Shown here piece after piece: positions 60,208-64,000 of a DNA stretch of 64,000 bases (positions within the stretch are counted from its first letter, which is position 1; every line of letters begins with the position of its first letter). A program made the position numbers and the translations under genes. This stretch comes from Phycisphaerales bacterium (GTDB taxonomy: Bacteria > Planctomycetota > Phycisphaerae > UBA1845): contig JACKHH010000003.1 in NCBI GenBank assembly GCA_020639095.1, forward strand, positions 1-64,000, given 5' to 3'. The notes beneath the pieces were generated by a model. That model had not been told where the DNA came from. It was given only the letters and a program-made list of their open reading frames with translations, and ran no database searches.

Positions 60208-61113
60208 TTACTCGCCGTCGCACGAAAATCTGAACGCATCGTCCAAATCGATCGGCAGGATGAGGGCGTGGCGGCCTTGGGTTGTGGCGTCGGCGCATAG
60301 TGCTTGGCGGGCGGCAGGGTCGGTGACGTATTCTTCGGCGTACTCGGCGTTGAAGACGGGTTTGCCTGTGGCGATGAACGCGTCGAGCGCGGCGCACTCA
60401 TCGAACTCGTAACACTGTTCGTTCACCGCGAAGTCGAAATCGTCGACCAGCTCCAGTATTTGCTCGTTGTCGTTCTTCAGGCCCACAGCCAGGCCGCGAT
60501 CGTGGGCTGCGTCTGCAAGGAAGCGATTGAACGCGAGTTGGTCGGCGGCAGACAGCGGGAAGCCGGTGTCATTGGTAAAGCCCGTAACGTTGTCCGGCTC
60601 GACGCCGTCGCAGCCCTTCTGCTCCGCAAGGTCGAGACGCGCGAGCATGATCTGCCGCACGTTGGCTGAGCGGATGTCGATCCAGCGTTCGTCGGGGAAT
60701 TCATCCAGCGGGTTGCCAATGTCAGCCGGTGCGAACGCGTCCGCGTCTTCGCGAAAGTCTTCATACGAACCGGCAGAGAAGTAGCAGATCACGCTGCGGC
60801 CGGCGGTCTGCAATGCCGCGATCTGTGCTGCGTCGTTGTCGAAAAGATCGATGTCGTAAACGTCAACGTCGTACGACGCATTGATCCCACCGGACTCGCC
60901 GGGCTGCAGTTGCCACTGCCACGTCGCGTCAACGCTCGGGCGATACCAGTTCCCCGTGTCGTTCATGTCATTGTCGTCGGGCGGCACCGAGCATCCAGTG
61001 AGAAGTGCGAGGGCTGCAATCGCGGTCCCCAGGCAAACGCCTATTCGTGGCACGATTGGCGTGATATCTGCTACCAAGTGGGCGTTCGATTTGCGAAGCA
61101 CATTGCTATTCAT
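60208..61113 (-). CDS. GH114-family (TM1410 superfamily) lipoprotein
   Basis: A 301-residue lipoprotein with lipobox LLTGC and a TIM-barrel of the GH114/endo-alpha-1,4-polygalactosaminidase type. TWQWQLQ, VYDIDLFDN, VICYFSAGSYEDFR, DERWIDIRS, GCDGVEPDNVTGF and GLAVGLKNDN follow the family order, with the conserved acid pair at DGVEPDN. Substrate is likely an amino-sugar polymer. The ATG has GGAG eight bases upstream; an open frame 34 codons longer lacks a site. It is convergent with the transposase. Confidence 0.85.
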   Translation of the reverse strand: MNSNVLRKSNAHLVADITPIVPRIGVCLGTAIAALALLTGCSVPPDDNDMNDTGNWYRPSVDATWQWQLQPGESGGINASYDVDVYDIDLFDNDAAQIAALQTAGRSVICYFSAGSYEDFREDADAFAPADIGNPLDEFPDERWIDIRSANVRQIMLARLDLAEQKGCDGVEPDNVTGFTNDTGFPLSAADQLAFNRFLADAAHDRGLAVGLKNDNEQILELVDDFDFAVNEQCYEFDECAALDAFIATGKPVFNAEYAEEYVTDPAARQALCADATTQGRHALILPIDLDDAFRFSCDGE

Positions 61114-61491
61114 GGTCGTCACTCCATAGGTCGTCGCAAAGTAGTTCGCCGCACCCGGCGAGACCGTACACAAACACATGGCGATAGCAAGCGTCATTTG
61201 CCGTTTACCGGGCACGACAGCATTCGGCTGACCGTGGGAAGTTGTTGCCGGTACGGTTGCATTCGGCAGAACATTTCAGTTGAAGCCAGTATTGGCGGTG
61301 CGTTATGCTACGTGCGAGTGGACGGACGTAGCAGGCCGGGGCAACTTCTTCGCATCGACAACGAGTTTAATTACCAATTCGCGGACGGTGAAGTTTCGCA
61401 CGCGTGAGACGAGCGCGCGTACGAAGTTCATTCGGTCCAAGTCATGCCGGGCATGGGTTGATGTTCTCTTTCAGAAGGGAGTATGTGGCTC
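61114..61491. other. Divergent intergenic region
   Basis: 378 bases between the GH114 gene and the dockerin gene, without a convincing gene. Promoters of both must be here. No repeat family member was found. Confidence 0.4.
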
Positions 61492-62214
61492 ATGTATGCG
61501 CAAAGGGGTCTGTGGGTAACCTGCGTTTTGGTGGGTGCGGTCGGGGTGATGTGCGCGACGCCGGCATTTGGCGGCGGGCACACCTGGGACGTCAATGAGG
61601 TGTTCAGCAGTTCCAACGGATTGATCCAATTCGTTGAATTGCGTGAAGCCAACGGCACGCCTGGCGAAATCGGACTGAACGGCAAAGTCGTCAGCGCCGT
61701 GAACACGGGAAAGAGCTACGTGATTCCCGGCAACGTCGTTGCGCCGACGTCGAACAAGATGTTCCTGCTTGCGACGCAGAGTTTCGCCGACTTGCCGGGC
61801 GCGCCGACACCGGATCGGATCATTCCACCAGGGAGTTTGCCGTTCTTCGACGTGAATGGTGACTCCGTCAAGTATCACGTCTACGACACCTGGGTCTTTG
61901 GTGCCGTGCCTACAGACGGTGTGAACTCGATGAATCGGGTCGGCGGTGTGCAGGTCAACTCGCCGACGAACTACGCCGGACAAACCGGTTCGGTCGACCT
62001 CAACTTCGTGCCCGGCGACTTCGACGGCGATGGCGATGTTGACTTGCTGGACCACGCCAACTTTGAAGATTGTCTCGACGGGCCGGAAGCCGCACCGACG
62101 CCAACGCTACCCGGCGCGACGGCTCAGGATTGCCTCGATGTTTTTGACAGCGACGGCGACGACGATGTCGACCTTCAGGACTTCGATCGTTTCCAGCGGG
62201 ACTTCGGCGGTTAG
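61492..62214 (+). CDS. Secreted protein with a C-terminal dockerin-like repeat
   Basis: A 240-residue exported protein with signal peptide (about 4-26, ending PAFG). The mature part (about 27-160) is beta-rich and of unknown type, beginning HTWDVNEVFSSSNGLIQFVEL, reminding me of LTD-like surface domains. The C-terminus has two dockerin-like calcium loops (DFDGDGDVDLLDHANFEDC and DSDGDDDVDLQDFDRFQRD). The ATG is taken because GGGAG is a suitable ten bases upstream; another ATG three codons earlier would sit on the site. Confidence 0.82.
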   Translation: MYAQRGLWVTCVLVGAVGVMCATPAFGGGHTWDVNEVFSSSNGLIQFVELREANGTPGEIGLNGKVVSAVNTGKSYVIPGNVVAPTSNKMFLLATQSFADLPGAPTPDRIIPPGSLPFFDVNGDSVKYHVYDTWVFGAVPTDGVNSMNRVGGVQVNSPTNYAGQTGSVDLNFVPGDFDGDGDVDLLDHANFEDCLDGPEAAPTPTLPGATAQDCLDVFDSDGDDDVDLQDFDRFQRDFGG

Positions 62215-62218
62215 GGCG

Positions 62219-62932
62219 GTGGCATTGCGCCAGTTGAATATCTGGCGCGGGTGTTTGAGTTTGAGGTTCGGATTGGTCCGTGCGATTTTGCCAATCTGCT
62301 GTACGACGCTAGTGATCGCGCTTTCGCAGGTCGCTTCGGCTGCGGACGATTGTACGTGCGCGCGCGCTCGAACGGCCCACGCGTGGTGTAGCGCTTGCAA
62401 GGTGGGCTACGTCGCCGGCGTTCGCGTGGAATCCGAGGAGCTGTTCGACGCGATCCATCCGCACGGGCACGAGGTGTTCATCGAGCGCACACGCTGCGCG
62501 TCGTGCCGCGAAGCCATCAAATCAAATGGATTCTGCACCGCGTGCCACGTCGGCTACCTGAACGAGCAAGCCTACTTCTCGCGCCTCGCGTACATCCTTG
62601 CGCAGGGTGAAACGGTGGACGCAGACGATGTTACTTGCCCGACCTGCCGACAGGCGCAGGCGAGCACCGGATGGTGCGCGACCTGCGCTGTCGGCTGGTT
62701 CGGGAATGTCAGGTACCGCGATCGCGAGAAGTTCGCGGAAGCGTCGTGTCAGCACGCTGTCATGATGGCTGCACTCAAGGCAGCTCCGCGATGCGAATTC
62801 TGTGCAGCGGCCATCATCACCGATGAACGGTGCTACAAGTGCCGCATCGCCTACCAGAACGGCAAGCCCGTTGGCTCACATCGGGTGCTCAACTCAACGC
62901 CCGCCACGCACGCGACACGCAACGGGTCGTAG
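62219..62932 (+). CDS. Exported protein with four Cys4 (zinc-ribbon-like) modules
   Basis: A 237-residue protein with a signal peptide (about 15-38, ALSQVASA). Four similar modules follow: CTC-x9-CSAC, CASC-x9-CTAC, CPTC-x9-CATC and CEFC-x9-CYKC. Each ends Lys/His/Ala/Arg-Val/Ile-Gly/Ala-Tyr/Trp. In the first, one residue is missing from the first CxxC, giving CxC. They look like tandem zinc ribbons exposed outside the cytoplasm. There is no ATG before the signal peptide; GTG five bases after the preceding stop is proposed. It follows the dockerin gene directly and is probably co-transcribed. Confidence 0.75.
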   Translation: MALRQLNIWRGCLSLRFGLVRAILPICCTTLVIALSQVASAADDCTCARARTAHAWCSACKVGYVAGVRVESEELFDAIHPHGHEVFIERTRCASCREAIKSNGFCTACHVGYLNEQAYFSRLAYILAQGETVDADDVTCPTCRQAQASTGWCATCAVGWFGNVRYRDREKFAEASCQHAVMMAALKAAPRCEFCAAAIITDERCYKCRIAYQNGKPVGSHRVLNSTPATHATRNGS

Positions 62933-63138
62933 ATCGTTCGTGCCTCGCTTTACGCTGCGACGTGTTCGCATGCCTCACGGCTCACATTTCAGGGACCCAT
63001 TTGCCACGATTTGCAACCGGTACGCAACGAGTCGCGGGTTGTTGGTTGACGGATGGTCGCGCGCGGCGATAGTTAACGCGCTCGGATTGGGCCGAAATTG
63101 AGGAATTGAATGGCGGAGTATCGGAGGGGGTGGCGAGC

Positions 63139-64000
63139 ATGATGAGCAACGGAATCTCGTCTCTTGCGTGGCAGCGGGTGCAAAGTTGTGCGCTTGCGAT
63201 CGTCGGAGCATGCCTTGCGACCGGTTGCGCGGAGCAGCCAGTGGGTGCGTGCTGCGGGGTCGATGACGCGTGCAGCGTGTTGTCTGCCGATGTGTGCGCG
63301 CTCGCGGGCGGGGTGTACCAAGGGGACAACACCGATTGCAGCACGAACGCGATCTGCGCGGACGAGATCGTCGTGTTCCGCTACAGCGGCGGCGAGTGTC
63401 CCATTGAACTGACGATCAAGGATGGGTCGGGGGACACGGTTGCGTGCGATGTACCGCGATCACAGCTTTTCGACGCCGACTCGCCGCTCGACGGTTCGCA
63501 GGCGGATTCCGCAAACGACGGTCTGGGCACTTTCCCAAGCGGCGATGACGTGAACGATCGTGGAATGCTCGTGCGACTTGGCGACTTCACGGTGGACACC
63601 AACGGTCCCCAGCCAAACCTTGCAATCGTACAACTCGACATCGTGGTGCCGCCGTACGCGGGCATTCGCCGAACGCTGCGCGGAACAATTAAACGGTCAG
63701 CCGGTTTCAGATTGTCCGCCGATGCGCAGGCGGTTGTTGATAGCGGTGAGCGCAACTACCACGCGGAACAGGTTCGCAAGATCGGCAAGGACGACGCGGC
63801 TGCTATGGGTGGTGTCGATCCGTTGGCGGGGCAGCGCAGCGATCGCCTGTATCGCACGACAAGCCGAAAGGACAACACGGACTACGCAGCCCTCGCGGAC
63901 GGTTCGCGTTACCTCGCGGAATTCACGGAATCGATCGGTGAAATTGCAATCGACTCACCCGCGCCCGGTGAATTCCTCACGATCTACCTTGTATTCTCCA
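63139..64000 (+). CDS. Lipoprotein with a Phycisphaerae-type Cys-rich motif (3' end outside window)
   Basis: Of this protein 287 codons are visible with no stop. Signal peptide and lipobox LATGC. Next comes PVGACCGVDDACSVLSADVCALAGGVYQGDNTDC, a six-Cys motif I know from many Phycisphaerae surface proteins. The rest has LVRLGDFTVDTNGPQPNLAIVQLDIVV and is all-beta by appearance. Function unknown. An ATGATG pair starts it; GGAGG lies about 14 bases upstream. Confidence 0.78.
   Translation, partial: MMSNGISSLAWQRVQSCALAIVGACLATGCAEQPVGACCGVDDACSVLSADVCALAGGVYQGDNTDCSTNAICADEIVVFRYSGGECPIELTIKDGSGDTVACDVPRSQLFDADSPLDGSQADSANDGLGTFPSGDDVNDRGMLVRLGDFTVDTNGPQPNLAIVQLDIVVPPYAGIRRTLRGTIKRSAGFRLSADAQAVVDSGERNYHAEQVRKIGKDDAAAMGGVDPLAGQRSDRLYRTTSRKDNTDYAALADGSRYLAEFTESIGEIAIDSPAPGEFLTIYLVFS

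Noticed and set aside
60195..60215. Hairpin GCGAGT...ACTCGC at the junction of transposase and GH114 genes as IS end or terminator
   Set aside because: Only six paired bases with a nine-base loop, no T-run and no matching partner upstream of the transposase.
61946..62218. Upstream part of the frame containing the Cys4 protein
   Set aside because: It overlaps the dockerin gene in another frame and shows Arg/Ser-rich shadow composition; the real start is placed at the GTG just after the dockerin stop.

Overview
This 64 kb window is chromosomal DNA of a GC-rich, diderm bacterium, most likely a planctomycete of the Phycisphaerae type. The reasons are secreted proteins ending in dockerin-like DGDGDVDLxDF repeats, a lipoprotein with the GACC...C...GGxYxG Cys-rich motif, a Hsp70 paired with a J/FHA co-chaperone, LPS-core-type glycosyltransferases and outer-membrane/lipoprotein signals together with a set of peptidoglycan enzymes. 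Assignment to a species is not possible from the sequence alone. Strong GGAGG-type ribosome sites precede most genes, and many neighbours overlap by ATGA or GTGA.

Layout. 1-3.8 kb: clpP (cut by the left edge) and tig on the minus strand, then fbaB with a clear terminator. 3.9-7.2 kb: exported or membrane proteins of unknown role. 7.6-11.4 kb: a tightly overlapping envelope operon (heptosyltransferase-like GT9, WaaP-like kinase, GT4, PlsY). 11.6-13.3 kb: a PAS-GAF-receiver protein without a kinase ATPase domain. 13.5-24.1 kb: a complete MoxR-DUF58-BatA/B/C/D/E aerotolerance-type operon with an anchored PpiC-type isomerase inside it and a Gln/Asp-rich BatC. 24.3-26.1 kb: a secreted GH16 glucanase/galactanase. 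26.5-29.2 kb: a lidless Hsp70 with a J-FHA-FHA partner. 29.4-36.6 kb: a Maf-type glycosyltransferase coupled to an unusual nucleotidyltransferase plus degenerate radical-SAM/SPASM fusion, then an acyltransferase-like protein, GT4 and an unknown.

36.6-49.3 kb is the most striking part: a peptidoglycan and amino-sugar island. It holds a single 1180-residue lipoprotein carrying four separate cell-wall hydrolase or peptidase folds with intact catalytic residues (DUF1460-type NlpC/P60, class A beta-lactamase type, C39 peptidase, VanX-type D-Ala-D-Ala dipeptidase). Around it are NagB, a GlmU-like nucleotidyl/acyltransferase, an AmiC-type amidase lipoprotein, a double GNAT, MurQ, a sodium:solute symporter overlapping murQ, and a DigH-like GHL10 lipoprotein. 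Together these could take denuded glycan and muropeptides to fructose-6-phosphate, except that no MurNAc kinase is seen. 49.4-56.3 kb: an ion transporter, an SRPBCC protein, a D-aminoacylase-like lipoprotein, an SGNH lipoprotein and an outer-membrane barrel. 56.6-59.2 kb: clpB behind a sigma-54-like promoter. 59.2-64 kb: a Y1 (HUH) transposase downstream of three TTCA/TGAA-loop hairpins, a GH114 lipoprotein, a dockerin protein, a secreted protein with four Cys4 modules, and a lipoprotein cut by the right edge.

Intergenic gaps are densely decorated with at least seven families of short palindromic or tandem repeats, two of which have been captured into the leader sequences of lipoprotein genes. 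No rRNA, tRNA, CRISPR array or prophage was recognised.
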